DNA from: Alopecurus myosuroides
Lineage: Eukaryota > Streptophyta > Magnoliopsida > Poales > Poaceae
Assembly: GCA_028641055.1 (NCBI GenBank)
Contig: JAPCYS010002662.1
Location: 62,001 to 126,000 of the forward strand
Length of the DNA: 64,000 nucleotides
Direction: 5' to 3'
Position numbers and translations under genes: made by a program. The notes beneath the pieces are model-generated. The model did no database searches and was not told the origin of the DNA. It saw nothing but the letters and a program-made list of their open reading frames with translations. Shown in pieces: positions 37,046 to 50,400 of the stretch. The first letter of the stretch is position 1, and every line of letters begins with the position of its first letter.

Positions 37046-38450
37046 GAATATGGGCACATTTCAACGAACTATGCCATGGATGTGGCCATAACACCCGTCA
37101 TTTGGCCCGAAACCCAAGAATCTTCGGAGGAGATAGCTGATTTCTGTGAACACCTTTTAAACCCAACTGTCGTATTCCAAGTTTATTATTTTTGGTGGAT
37201 ACTAGGACATATATAATGACACCACCCAAAGGTCTTGCATAATTTTGAGTTTTTTGAATTTTCTAGCCGATTTCAGGAAAAAGTCAAGAAGGCGGGAATC
37301 ACCGTTCGTAGATAGCGTTTGAATATTGAGAAACTCTTGGTGTATATCTGATGAAATAGGTAGTTGTGTACCTAAAAATGATTTTTTCCCAAAAGAATCA
37401 TGAGCAAACTACGACGCACCTGTAGTTCAAATTTGACCTGTTTCGAGCTGAATCGGCAGAAACTTGTATTTTTCAAAACATGTGGAGGGAAACCTTTTCA
37501 CTTGTAACACTTTGGTTATTTGTGCATATAACATGGTATAGTATTTTCAAAAAGTGCAGCTCCCAAGTATTGCAACATATTTGTGATTGGTCCATCACAA
37601 AACCCCATTTTTCGCACTCGGAAAATGGAAATGGTTTTTTTATTCAATGAAAATGAAAACTTCCTCCGTAACATTGCCCGTGCTTCCAAGATGCATGTTT
37701 TTTTGGAATATGGGAACATTTCAACAAACTATGCCATGCATGTGGCCATAACACCCGTCATTTGGCCCGAAACCCAAGATTTTTTAGAGAAGATAGCTCA
37801 TTTCTGTGAACACCTTTTCAATCCAATTGTCGTATTCCAAGTTTATTATTTTTGGTGGATACTAGGACATATATAATGACACCACGCAAAGATCTTGCAT
37901 CATTTTGATTTTTTTAATTTCCTAGAATTTTCTATGCCGATTTCAGGAAAAAGTAAAGAAGGCGGGCATGACCGTTCGTAGCTAGGGGTTGAATATTGGG
38001 AAAATCTTGGTGTATCTCTGATGAAATAGGTAGTTGTGTACAAAAAAATTATTTTTTCCCAAAATCATGAGAAAGCTACGAGGCACATGTAGTTCAAATT
38101 TGACCTATTTCGAACTGAATCGGCAGAAACTTGTCTTTTTTCAAAATAGGTGGATGGAAACCTTTTCACATGTAATACTTTGGTTATAGGTGCATATAAA
38201 ATGGTCAAGTATTTTCTTTAAATGCATGTCCCAAGTTTTGCAACACATTTGTGGTTGGTCCTTCACAAACAAACCCATTTTTCGCACTCGGAAAATGAAA
38301 ATGGTTTTTTTATTCAATGAAAATGAAAACTTTCTCCGTCAACATTGTCTGTTCTTCCAAGTTGCATGTTTGTGTGGATATGGGCACGTTTCAACAAAGT
38401 ATGTCATGGATAATTCCAAGTTTAATATATTATTACACATCACCAACATC
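37046..38450 (+). repeat. Tandem repeat, about 660-bp unit, 2.1 copies
   Basis: Copies start at 37046, 37706 and about 38377 (GAATATGGGMAC...TTTCAAC). The first two contain the same 63-codon-scale ORF segment and the phrases GCCGATTTCAGGAAAAAGT and GAATCGGCAGAAACTTGT. The third is truncated beside the 3' end of TNP2. Intergenic tandem repeats of this type are characteristic of some CACTA families and may act in transposase binding or termination (inference). Confidence 0.8.
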
Positions 38451-38458
38451 CCCATATG

Positions 38459-40163
38459 TTATTTCTGTTTTCTTCTGCGACGTAGCCATGGAGAATGTTC
38501 ATCATTTATCATGATGCTTTGGTCAGTTATCACCGTGAAGGGAAGAATTTCATGAAACTTATTATAATCTACTGAAATGTTTGTCTTGTCATCTACTCCT
38601 AGAATGTTTCTTTTCCCTAAAAGAACTATGTGGCTGTTTGGCTCATCGGACAGTGTATTCTTTTGCTGATTTCTTTTTCTCGGTTTGGTAGACATGTCCT
38701 TCTCATGAAAACTTGAGCCACATCATTGGCTAGGACGAATGGTTCGGTCATGTATGCAAGATTGCTCAGATCCACTGTTGTCATGCCGTACTTTTGGTCT
38801 ACATCTGCCCTGCCTCCTGTCAGCTTGACCCATTTGCACCGAAACAAAGGGGCCTTAAAACTAGGTCCAGAGGAAAGTTCTCATATCTCTTCTATGTACC
38901 CATAATATGTGTTCTTCTACACATTGTCGTATATTTCATCAAACCGGACACCTTGTTTTCGTTGGTGCTCTTTTTATCTTGGGAGATCGTGTGAAATGTA
39001 TTACCATTTATCTCGCACCCTTGGAAAGTAGATATACTCGAAGATGGTGACTTGGCCAACAAGTACAACTGATATCCAACAGTGGAGTTATTCATGATAT
39101 GTGTATGCAACCAATTGCCAAAAGTCGCCTCGTGTTTCCCTTTAATCCAGGAGTCAGGCTTCCCCGGGTTTTCTGAGCGTAGAATATTATTGTGTTTCTC
39201 AATATACGGAGCCACCCCACTAGAATTGTGTAGAACTATGTAGCATGATTGAGTGAAATAATACCCGTCCCTACATACCATTTCTTTCCTTCCTAGTGTG
39301 CCTTTTCCAGTCAGCCTCCCCTCATACCGAGATTCGGGAACACACCAATCGACTTAAGGTGAGTAATAAAGTCAACACAAAACTCAATGACCTCTTCTGT
39401 TCTATAGCCCTTGGAGATTCTTCCTTCTGGCCTAGCACGGTTACGAACTTATTTCTTTAAGACTCCCACAAACCTCTCAAAGGGGAACATATTGTGTTGA
39501 AATACATGACCAAGAATTATAATATCTCCGACTAGGTGAACTAGGAGGTGCGTCATAATATTGAAGAAGGATGGCGGGAACAACAAATCGAAGGAGATTA
39601 TACATTGGACCACATAAATATGTTACCCTGATAGACTTTCTCGATCAATTACCTTTTGAGAAATTGCATTGAGGAATGCACATATCTTCACAATGGCAAG
39701 TCGAACATTTTCCGATAGAATTCCCCTCAATCCAACCAAAAGCAATTGTGTCATAAGCACGTGACGGTCATGAGACTTTAGGTTTTTGATTTTTTTTTCA
39801 CATTTAATATACCCTTTATAGTTGATGAGAAGCCAAACAGGACCTTGATAACGACAAGGACTTCAAAAAAGATTTCCTTCTCTTCCTTGGTAAGAGTGTA
39901 GCTGGTAGGCCCTTGAAACTTCTCTGTATGCATGTCGTCTCCTCCTTTATGACGTTCATGGTCCTCCCGTGCTTCCGGTGTATCTTTTGACTTCTCATAC
40001 AAGCCCAGGAAGCCTATAATATTCACGCAAAGATTCTTTGTCAGGTGTAGCACGTCGATTCCAGAATGGATCTCATTGACTTCCCAATAAGGTAGCTCCT
40101 AAAATAAATATTTCTTCTTCCACATGCGTGTGCCCTTATCAGCGCCATTTGGAACAGGTTGGC
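38459..40163 (-). pseudogene. TNP2: CACTA-1 TNP2 transposase, C-terminal half
   Basis: The frame resumes at 40163 from the segment at 51047. It reads VPNGADKGTRMWKKKYLF, then VLHLTKNLCVNIIGFLGLYE (about 40060) and YTLTKEEKEIFFEVLVVIK (about 39900). These belong to the Transposase_21 core. Downstream, 39281-38892 has YFTQSCYIVLHNSSGVAPYI and SPSSSISTFQGCEINGNTF, and 38847-38459 has KWVKLTGGRADVDQKYGMTT, then FVLANDVAQVF, ending SPWLRRRRKQK. These are the conserved C-terminal domains (DUF4218/DUF4216-like) of grass TNP2 proteins. TNP2 is the presumed DNA-cleaving protein of CACTA elements. Multiple stops and frame changes (for example after KYLF) disable it. Confidence 0.85.
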
Positions 40164-43100
40164 TGTAACATCCCTGTTTTGCTACATTAGGGTGCTGGTG
40201 TGTTGTTGGCATCTCATACATGCATGAAAACATTGGTTAAAATTTTGCATTTGAAAATAACAAATGAAATGACCAAAAACCACTTAAAGTGGTCACCTGC
40301 AATTTGAAATAAAAACATTTTCAATTTGTGAAAACTTTTACATGGTGAGATTGCAAATTTCACAAGGTTTCCAAAAATTATTTTTTGCCAAAATTTATCT
40401 TTGCAAAAAGTTCCTCAAAACTTGGTTTCATGTTCTGTTTTAATATGGAAAAGGACCTCTTGGTGAATTCTGAAAAGTTCCACGGGTTTTCGGGGAGATG
40501 TCCTTTGTCTCCTTCCTTACACGCAGAAGACCTGCGTGGCTGGGTTGCCGCCGCTGGCTGCCAGCTCCTGCTTCATCCTCTCGTAGTTGTTCTCCAGGAG
40601 GACGACGTCATGCTCTCCCTACTCGCCTTCCCCCCTCGAGCTGCTCCTTCTCTCTGCCCCTGCAAAAAAAACCAAACCCTAACCCGTAACCCTCATCGGA
40701 TCAGCCGCCGCCCGTTGTCGCTATTCCGGCCACCCCCACGGCCTCCTCTGGTCACCGTCGTCCCGGCCACCTCCTTCTACACCTCCCGGCCAACGGGAGC
40801 AAGTTAGGGAGATTTAGCTCGACGGAATTTCGGCGTCGTCAACCTGCACGGCCGCCTCTGTTCATCCCTCGCCGCCGGCGATTCCGGCGCCCCCTTTTTT
40901 CCCCGACCACGCCATCCGCTTCATGGAAGCATGGTGATCCTCACCATTCCCACCAACCTCTCCCTCCCTCTCTGGTTCGCTCCGGCGCCGTGCCCCGTCA
41001 GCCGCCGCCGCGCCATTGCTCGCCGGCGACTCTCCGGCGACTGTTTCTGGGCGGCGGCGCCACTATAACGTTCACCGGAGCCCCCTCTAGCTAGTCCCGC
41101 AATCAATTTCACGAATGACTCGACGAATATTTCGAATTTGAGAGAAACAGAGAGGTTCTTCTCAGGATGAAGCAAGGATGACGTCACAGTGACGTCATAA
41201 CTCTTTTTTTGATAAATCGAGGAAATTCCAGAAAAAGAATAAAATTGATATTTTAATAACTTTTGTTTTACACATCAGAAAAATAAAAAAAAGATACTAA
41301 TGTGTTTACAAAATTATTTCCTATCTGAATATATCATTTTCCTATATGTTTGACAAAGTTCAAAAATGAGCATTTATTTAATGTTGTTAATTCATTTAAA
41401 ATAGAGAAAATAAGTTTTTAATCAATAAAATTAGAAAATTAAAAGTTATATACCAAAATGCTCAAAATGACAAATTCAACCTATTTATGATGTTTTCAAA
41501 CCCATTTGAGCGTTTAAAATTGTACCCACTTTCATAGCCGCCCGAAACCCCCTCCCGGGTCTATTTCGAGATAATTTCAATAAAATTTCATAAATGCCAT
41601 ATGAACCCTAGCAACCCATTGAACATTTTTATGGCTTTATTACAGTGCATTAACTTGCTCATGCATACATATTGTGCATTGCATCGATGCCATGTTTGAT
41701 TGTTGTTCTTCTTTTTGGTGTTGTCCCCCCCCCCCTCGGTAGAACGCGACTCCGAAGTGAAGGCCGGCAACCCCAATGGAGAATACTTGATCCTAACCGA
41801 CAAGTCAAGCACTTATTCCTGAAGACTTTCTCTGGTTTTCTTGAAGAAAGGCAAGCATAACCTCTTATCTGCCCATTTATGATTTTGAAAGACTTTTTGA
41901 CTCTCGTACAATGCATTCGATTCCAATATATCTTGTGTCAGTAGTTAGTGTTGTCCTATATCATGCATAGCCTACTTATGCTTATCCACTACTCCTAGCA
42001 GCCATAGGTTTGATTGTGTTCATCGCCAAATCCTTAAATATGTTGTGATTAGTCATACATTCTTGTTATCTCTGCTCCATCCGGTTGATGAATCAGAGTT
42101 ACGAAAGAATCTAGTATGATAGGATGTTGTGGAAAGTTAAGATAACTTGTTTAACATGATTTAAAGGTGTGGATGACGAGACCACAGAGGGTCTGTGGTG
42201 GTTTTCTCATTCATGACCCTAGGAGCAAGTTCTCTTCTTCGAGCCAAGACTGAGCGTGCTTCCACACGGGGATTGGATTCCCCTCGGTCTCAACTTGCCT
42301 AGTTTGTTCCATGAGTTGCTTAGTTCGGGCTTTCCATTTGGATTTGCGGGGATATTAAAACACTTTCAAAACTAGGATGTGGGGATGTATCGGCGCTCTG
42401 CGGGTAGGTAACCGTTGAGCATTGCGCACAACGATAGAGACCCGACAGGAGATGGCCACTCCCTATTGGCGGTCCATCTCTACTCGGAGCGACTCATGGA
42501 ATAGGAGAAGCAAGGGAAAGGTCATGGTCAACCTCCATCTGCCGGCACTTCCCGGACTAGTGCTAATGATGTGGCATTAAAAGTTGGTTGTCACGTGTGG
42601 GTAAAGTTGTACACCCCTGCAGGGTTAAATCTTTTCGAAAAGTCGTGTCCGCGGTTAAGGACGACTTGGTGACGGATTCTGTGATCATAGACAAATTGAA
42701 CGGAATGACTAAAACTTGTTGATAACGAATGAAGGATGCCTCCTCGGAGATGCCGATAGGGGTTACCTTGTAGCATGAGTTACCGGAACAACATGAGGTG
42801 GTGATCTTTCAAGCACGAGGTGCTGATATGTTTTGGTGGATTAAAAGATGATGATATCGGTAGCTGAGTAGCTTTCTCATCTGTTTTCTAAATACTCCAT
42901 GAGACGTGTTATTCCTTCCTCAACTTGGAAAACAAACATGGATTTATGCAAAATAACCTTCATAACTCTTTCAAAAAGAAGCAGATATATAATAGGTTAA
43001 CTAAGTCTTGTTGAGTACCTCCGTACTCATGTTTACTTAAACCTGGTTCGGGTGGAGTTCCTCACATCGGTGGTGTTTCAACGTGGACATCGACGAGTAG

Positions 43101-43736
43101 TTCGGGGTTCCCAGGTAGCAGTCTGGAATCTATGGGATGGGACGTCGCCTTATGTTGGGGCCTCTTAGGCCTTTTTGGTTCTTGTTGTTTAGAAACATAG
43201 TTTGCCTTCCGTTATGTGATGTAATGTTGGGTCGTGTGATCTCTGTTTGTAAGCTATACTCTAGTAATACTTGTTTAATAAATTTCCATGTCTAGAGTGT
43301 TGCTTTGATCGGTTGTTGGTTTCGAGCTCATTGTTATACAGTTTTGGCTATGCCTGCATAGTTGTCGCAGTCGAGGGGTTGTGGAGCCGATGATCCATGT
43401 CCGATCCCGCCTGCCGATGTGATTCGGCCTGGGGCGAGGTAACCAAAGTAACCCTCGATTGTTGTTGCACTTTCTGGACACATAGCATCTCTGTATAGCT
43501 TTGGTCCCGTTTCCTTCAGTCTCATTCGACTCGTGGACGCTTAGTTATGCATAGTTGGTTATGACTAGCATGGACACAAGGAGTAGTAGTACCATGGTGA
43601 TGCGGCCTGCGTGCCGATGAATCCGGTCTGCCTGCCGTTGTTTGTTGCGGCCGGGGCTGGTAACCGTGAAGCACTTGTGGGTACATGACTAGGAGCGCAT
43701 AACAGTATGGATACCTTTGGGTCCGGGGTCATGACA
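40164..43736 (+). repeat. Left LTR, 3573 bp
   Basis: Starts TGTAACATCCCTG and ends GGTCATGACA. Contains a GC-rich leader-like block at 40490-41100 whose ORFs are shared with the right LTR only as nucleotide similarity. Also contains paired TGACGTCA sites and a conserved 3' part with TGTTGAGTACCTCCGTACTCA. Confidence 0.9.
41179..41197. promoter_or_regulatory. Paired TGACGTCA (bZIP-type) sites in the left LTR
   Basis: Two perfect 8-bp palindromes TGACGTCA at 41179-41186 and 41190-41197, 11 bp centre to centre, about one helical turn. Plant bZIP/TGA factors bind this core and paired TGACG motifs (as-1 type). Function here is inferred. Confidence 0.5.
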
Positions 43737-43741
43737 GAAAG

Positions 43742-43756
43742 TGGTATCAGAGCAGG
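43742..43756 (+). other. Primer binding site (initiator tRNA-Met type)
   Basis: TGGTATCAGAGCAGG begins 5 bases after the left LTR. TGGTATCAGAGC is the standard plant PBS complementary to the 3' end of initiator tRNA-Met. Confidence 0.9.
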
Positions 43757-46700
43757 ACTGCCTGTAGGAAAACTTTACTGCTTGGTCGATGTTGAGTCTA
43801 TTGTTTGTGAAAACTATTTTGAAACTCCAAATGATTGTGAAAAACCTTCTTAGAATTCTTTTTACTTTGTATCTGGTATCGCTCTAATTCTGGGTCATCT
43901 TACCTGTTTTGATTTGAAAAGGTTCTAGCTATTCAAAACTTAGGTGCCTTCTTTGGCAATGACGGTTTTACCCAAGTTGACCTAGTGTTAAAGTTTCTAG
44001 AGTTGTGTGTGTTCCATGTTCCGTTATCCCTCGATTCAAACTGGGAGATTTCCTTTCCATCTTAGTCTCTCAGAGTTGGGTGGATTCCACATCCTCATGT
44101 TCTAGAGTACCAAATCCTGAACCTCGAGGTCTGCTTTGCATATCGCATGTATTCCTTGACTTTTTATCAGATACTTTCGGAGCTATGTATGGTTTCTGGA
44201 TGATACTTTGTAATTGCTATTCATAGTGTCCTTTGAGACATTAAGAGAGTAGTTACTATTTTCTCTTTGTTTTTAACCCTCGGACTTGAACCGAAGGTCC
44301 CAGAATGTGTTGAATTGCGGTGAGTTGAGTAATGTGGTTTCTTAACCATGTAATGCTCACGCTATCAGTACAGGATGCTGACCTTTAACCCAAGTTGTGT
44401 TTGTTTGGATCCTGAGGAATCTGTTCCACCTCAGGGCTTCTAGGCAATTCCATCTCTCATAGCCATAGGTTTTCTTTTGAAACAAAGATGGGTCACAACA
44501 GGAGTGATCATCATGGCCCCCACAGCTTTGTTCTTGGTTCAGCTATACCAATCTTTCGGCATGGGTTCTACAAATGAGTAATACCTGTGCATTCAACGTG
44601 ATCTCAGGATTCTTCTGAGCACGTCTCTACTCTTTAGTTTCTTTCTGGACTTCGTCCATTGATTGAAAACCAACTTCCTTAGGTGTGTTGGATATTCCCA
44701 TGCTTTTTCTCTTGTTTTCCGTCAGAACATTTCACCTTGGAATGTCAGGTGAAACAAACTCCAGTACCTCGTTCATCTCTAGGACCATCCAAAGTTTTGT
44801 AGTCCACAGAATACAGAAGTTTCATACCCTTCTGTTCTGTTCCACCTTCGAGTATCACACTCTTTGGTATCAAGAGGTCGTGTGGCTCTATTGATGAAGT
44901 GATGCCCTTACACATCTGCACCCCTTCCTCCAAGCTTGAATGCTTTAGAATGTTGGGTGTGCATTGAGATGTGTATCAGATATTCTTAGCAATCCTTATT
45001 GCTTCAAAAAAAATCTAAGGAACATCTGTATCCTTCTTAGCACTATTGGTCACCCGGTCTCTTTAAAGTTGGTTGTGTTACCAAATCCGTTCATCCCGGG
45101 GAACAATTCTTGGTCAGAGAGTTAGGTTCATACCGAAGCTCTCAAGATCATATCAGCTGCTTTGAAAAGCAAGATTTCCTTCCAAACTCTGAGACATAAT
45201 GGTAGGTTGTGATATTCTGGTTGTCTTTCTAGAAGTATCACCAGGTTTTACCTGGCCGTGATTTCTATACAAGGGATAATTGAACTACTCCTTCCTCCAA
45301 GAAACTTTGCTGGATATCCTGGACTAGTTGGTTGAGTTTAAACAACAACTTGGAGAGTTGAAAGACAATGGCTCTGCCTCACTTGATCCTTCGTTTAGGG
45401 GTGTCTAGTTTCCTTTGTGTTGAAGCATGATAGTATCTCCGTAATGGACATGCTATCATCCTACCCTCGATTTGAGTTGGGTTATCGTCAAATCAAGCTC
45501 ATATTCAAGGACTACCTTGATGCTGTTTTCACTCATGGTGTTCTACCCGAGTACACCTTCATGTAATTTAGTCTGACCAATATTCTGCCTTGTTCATAGA
45601 TCATATCAATCCCTCTTCTTGGAGTGTCTTGATAAGCGTGTTTTCGAGTCCATCGATGAAATTTCTAATCATCCAAGTTGCAAGAGGTTCAAGTTGAACA
45701 CTTGGCACTAATTTTGGAAACTTTTGAGAATCATCTTTGTGTCATCACGAAAGTTTATTTTCTCAGTGTTCGAAGTAACCTACCCCGGTTCATGTGCTTA
45801 TGGTGAAGGTTGTTGCCATGGATCCAAGTAGAGTTTTCTTGTTCCTTCGGGAATAATCCCAAGTCTGTCATGCATGTGTGGACTATTCTTGAGATGGTAG
45901 GTTGTTACCTCCATTCCTTGAAGAAGTTTGCATCCACACCCAGCTACTAACTGATTACCCGTGAAATATAAGAAGTGTAAGAACTTCGTTATCTTTGTAA
46001 TCGTCTTCCCAACAAGGACTCTGATGTGTTCCATTGCTAGTAATCCATATAGATGCAATCGTCTTTCACAAGTTGCTAATGCATCAGTTCCACAATATCA
46101 CTCATTTTCTTGAGTGTGGCATCGTAGTCCATATCTTGAGAATCTAGTAAATGTATCTCGTTAGTAACCGGTGCAACCTCTTCGATCAAACATGTTGAGT
46201 CTGAGTTATCTATCCACTAACCAGAGCTGAATCTCAAGCAGCAATGATGGTTGGTGTTTTCTCAAGGGTATTGAATTAGGTCTTTTCAAATACGGCATGA
46301 TTGATGTTGTGGTAGACACAACTAGCCGGAAGGCCTAATACCATCTCTCCTTGAATCCGAAAGAACAACCACTCTCCGTGAGAATTCTTGTGTGGCTCAT
46401 TCTCACAAGTTTCCCCTCCCCGTTCTTTCAAACCGGAGTTCTACATTAACTCGTTTACCTATAGAAGCCTTGTCATGAGCCTGTTGTCGGTATTTAGAAC
46501 ATCAAGGATAAGTTGGAAGTTGATCTTTCCAACATCTCTCCGTTGAACCTCCAAAACCTATGTTCTAGTGGAAACAAGTTCATCGTGAAAAACATCTCGT
46601 GGTGTTTTGTAACCTCCATTGAGAAGTTCTCTTCTTCTTCAAGTATTGGTACTTGAAATTCTGTTCATCTCACACATTGTGTGAATTTGTCAGTCACTCC

Positions 46701-47482
46701 AGTCATAGAGTCTTAACCATGTGGTAACCGTATTGCTACGTCAAACCACAATAAGAAAAATATTCCTTATTCCTCTCGATGTTTCAATCCCCGTTGGTTA
46801 TTCATCTTTATGGTGTGACCAAGAATTCCTCCTTCTTTACGATGTTCCAACATCCTTTGGTTACTCATATTCTGTCGTGAAGTAACATTCCGATCTTTGA
46901 CAAAGATCTCGATAAACTTGGACGGAATGAAAGTTCCGTTATCTTCCGTGTCCACTCCGAAGAGTGAACATGATCTTGTATCAAATCCTCTCCGATGCAC
47001 GATTACATTATTTCCTCGTATTTCCCTTGTCTATGGATATTATGTTGTGTTATCCAAGACAATCCTTTCCATCATGGTATTCTACTTTGAAGAAACATCG
47101 ATGTCATAAGTTGTCCAACTTTTCTTTTCCAAAAGGATTTAAAGTCTTGTGCAAAGCTCATATTCTAAATCCTTTCAAAAACCATCATCCATAAACTTTA
47201 AACCTTCTCTTATTCCCTCCGTTATCTTGATGTGTTTCATGCATGCTAACTCAAAAGTTCTTTACGAACATTCTTGTCCTGAGTTAGCCATGAGATACTC
47301 GATCTTCGTGAAGATCAATTCCTTAGAGTTTTCCCTCTCACCTAAGGTGTAGCCGCTAGGTATCTTCGCAAGTGTTACGGATCAACCTCTATAGGAAGAG
47401 AATCGTAAGGTTCGAGAAGATCGTTCAAAACTAGTGTTCCTTCTTTCTTTCTCCCTCAGGAATCTCGGAACGAGATTCTTGT
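43757..47482 (+). pseudogene. Decayed gypsy pol region
   Basis: No long ORF survives. At 45330-45860 short pieces in changing frames match a Ty3/gypsy reverse transcriptase in the right order: QLGELKDNG; YRQIKL followed by DYLDAVFTHG; LPEYTFM and FSLTN (the position of the usual MSFGLTN); then EHLALILETFENHLCVI and PSRVE-like remains. Sequence on either side is too decayed to assign to gag, RNase H or integrase. The short length suggests internal deletion or a non-autonomous derivative. Confidence 0.65.
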
Positions 47483-47495
47483 AAGGGGGTAGATT
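47483..47495 (+). other. Polypurine tract
   Basis: AAGGGGGTAGATT immediately before the right LTR, the expected plus-strand primer. Confidence 0.7.
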
Positions 47496-50400
47496 TGTAA
47501 TATCCCAGGTTTGCTACATTAGGGTGGTGGTGTGTTGTTGGCATCTCATACATGCATGAAAACATTGGTTAAAATTTTGCATTTGAAAATAACAAATGAA
47601 ATGACCAAAAACCATTTTAAGTGCTCACCTGCAATTTGAAATAAAAACAATTTCAAGTTGTGAAAACTTTTACATGGTGATATTGCAAATTTCACAAGGT
47701 TTCCAAAAATTATTTTTTGCCAAAATTTATCTTTGCAAAAAGTTCCTCAAAACTTGGTTTCATGTTCTGTTTTAATATGGAAAAGGGCCTCTTGGTGAAT
47801 TCTGAAAAGTTCTAGGGGGTTTTCAGGGAAATGTCCTTTGTCTCCTTCCTTGATACAGGCAGACAGAGAGCTGCGTGGCTGGGCTACCATCGCTGGCTGC
47901 CAGCTCCTACTTCATCCTCTCGTAGTTGGTCTCCAGGAGGACGACGTCGTGCTCTCCCTACTCGCCTTCCCCCCTCGAGCTGCTCCTTCTCTCTGGCCCT
48001 ACAAAAAAACCAAACTCTAACACGTAACCCTCAACGGAGCAGCCGCCGCCCGCCTTCGCTATTCCGGCAACCCCCGCGGCCTCCTCTGGTCACCGTCGTC
48101 CCCGCCACCTCCTTCTACACCTCCCAGCCAACGGGAGCAAGTTAGGGAGATTCAGCTCGCCGGAATTTTTGTGTCGTCAACCTCCACGGCCGCCTCTGTT
48201 CATGCCTCGCTGCCGGCGATTCCGGTGCCCCCTCGCTTCCCCGACCACGCCATCCGCTTCACGGCAGAGTGGTGATCCTCCCCATGCCCTCCAACCTCTC
48301 CCTCCCTCTCTGGTTCTCTCCAGCGCTGTGCCCCGTCAGCCGCTGCCGGGCCATTGCTCGCCGGCGACTCTCCGGCGACTGTTTCTGGGCGGCGGCGCCA
48401 CTATAACGTTCACCGGGGCCCCCTCTAGCTAGTCCCGCAATCAATTTCACGAATGAATCGACGAATCTTTCGAATTTGACAGAAACAGAGAGGTTCTTCT
48501 CAGGATGATGCAACGATGACGTCACAGTGACGTCATAACTCTTTTTTATAAATCCAGGAAATTCCAGAAAAAGAATAAAATTGATATTTTAATAACTTTT
48601 GTTTTACACATCAGAAAAATAAAAAGAAGATACTAAATTGTTTAGAAAATTATTTCCTATCTGAATATATCATTTTCATATATGTTTGACAAAGTTCAAA
48701 AAAGAGCATGTATTTAATGTTGTTAATACATTTAAAATAGAGAATAAGTTTTTAAACAATAAAATTAGAAAATTAAAAGTTATATACCAAAATGCTCAAA
48801 ATGACAAATGCAACCTAGTTATGATGTTTTCAAACCCATTTGAGCTTTTAAAATTGTACCCACTTTCATAACTGCCCGAAACCCCCTCCCGGGTCTATTT
48901 TGAGATAATTTCAATAAAATTTCATAAATGCCATATGAACCCTAGCAACCCATCGAACATGTTTAGGGCTTTATTACAGTGCATTAACTTGCTCATGCAT
49001 ACATATTGTGCATTGCATCGATGCCATGTTTGATTGTTGTTCTTCTTTTCGGTGTTGTTCCCCCCTCGGTAGAACGTGACTCCGAAGTGAAGGCCAGCAA
49101 CCCCAATGGCGAATACTTGATCCTAACCAACAAGTCAAGCTCATATTCCTGAAGACTTTCTCTAGTTTTCTTGAAGAAAGGAAAGCATAACCTCTCATCT
49201 GCCCATATATGGTTTCGAGAGACTTTTTGACTCCCGTACAATGCTTTCGATTCCAATATGTCTTGTGTTAGTAGTTAGTGTTGTCCTATATCATGCATAG
49301 CCTACTTATCCTGATCCAATACTCCTAGCAGCCATAGGTTTGATTGTGTTAATCGCCAAAGCCTTAAATATGTTGTGCTTAGTCATACATGCTTGCTATC
49401 TCTGCTCCATCCGGTTGATGAATCAGAGTTACGAAAGAATCTAGTATGATAGGATGTTGTGGAAAGTTAAGATAACTTTTTTAACATGATTTAAAGGTGT
49501 GGATGACGAGACCACAGAGGGTCTGTGGTGGTTGTCTCGTTCATGCCCCTAGGAGCGAGTTCTCGTCTTCGAGCCAAGACTGAGCGTGCTTCCACACGGG
49601 GATTGGATTCCCCTCGGTCTCAACTTGCCTAGTTTGTTCCATGAGTTGCTTAGTTCGGGCTTTCAATTTGGATTTGCAGGGATATTAATTTTTTTTCAAA
49701 ACTAGGATGTGGGGATGTACCGACGCTCTGCGGGTAGGTAACCGTCGAGCATTGTGCACAACGATAGAGACCCGTTAGGGGATGGCCACTCCCTATTGGC
49801 GGTCCATCTCTACTCGGAGCGACTCATGGAATAGGCGAAGCAAGGGAAAGGTCGTGGTCAACCTCCATCTGCCGGCACTTCCCGGACTAGTGCTAATCAT
49901 GTGGCATTAAGAGTTTGTTGATGCGTGTGGGTAAAGTTGTACACCCCTGCAGGGTTAAATCTTTTCGAAAAGCCGTGTCCGCGGTTAAGGACGACTTGGT
50001 GACGGATTCTGTGATCATAGACAAATTGAACGGAATGACTAAAACTTGTTGATAACGAATGAAGGATGCCTCCTCGGAGATGCCGAGAGGGGTTACCTTG
50101 TAGCATAAGTTACCGGAACAACTTGAGGCGGTGATCTTTGAAGCATGAGGTGCTGATATGTTTTGGTGGATTATAAGATGATGATATCAGTAGTTGAGTA
50201 GCTTTCTCATCTGTTTTCTAAATACTCCATGAGACGTGTTATTCCTTCCTCAACTTGGAAAACAAAGATGGCTTTATGCAAAATAACCTTCAGAACTCTT
50301 TCAAAAAGAAGCAGATATATAATAGGTTAACTGAGTCTTGTTGAGTACCTCCCATACTCATGTTTGCTTAAACTTGGTTCAGGTGGAGTTCCTGACATCG

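Noticed and set aside
37025..37876. Repeated ORFs of 63 and 97 codons in the 660-bp repeats
   Set aside because: No domain; stops at different points in each unit; the similarity is explained by tandem duplication.
41179..41197. Palindromes as possible restriction-modification or integration sites
   Set aside because: Plant LTR context and one-turn spacing fit transcription-factor sites better.
43742..43756. tRNA-like sequence TGGTATCAGAGC
   Set aside because: Only the 3' complement of initiator tRNA-Met as a primer site; no tRNA gene structure around it.
40385..48432. Ser/Pro/Arg-rich ORFs in the GC-rich block of the long LTRs
   Set aside because: The frames are not kept between the two LTR copies and look like leader sequence.
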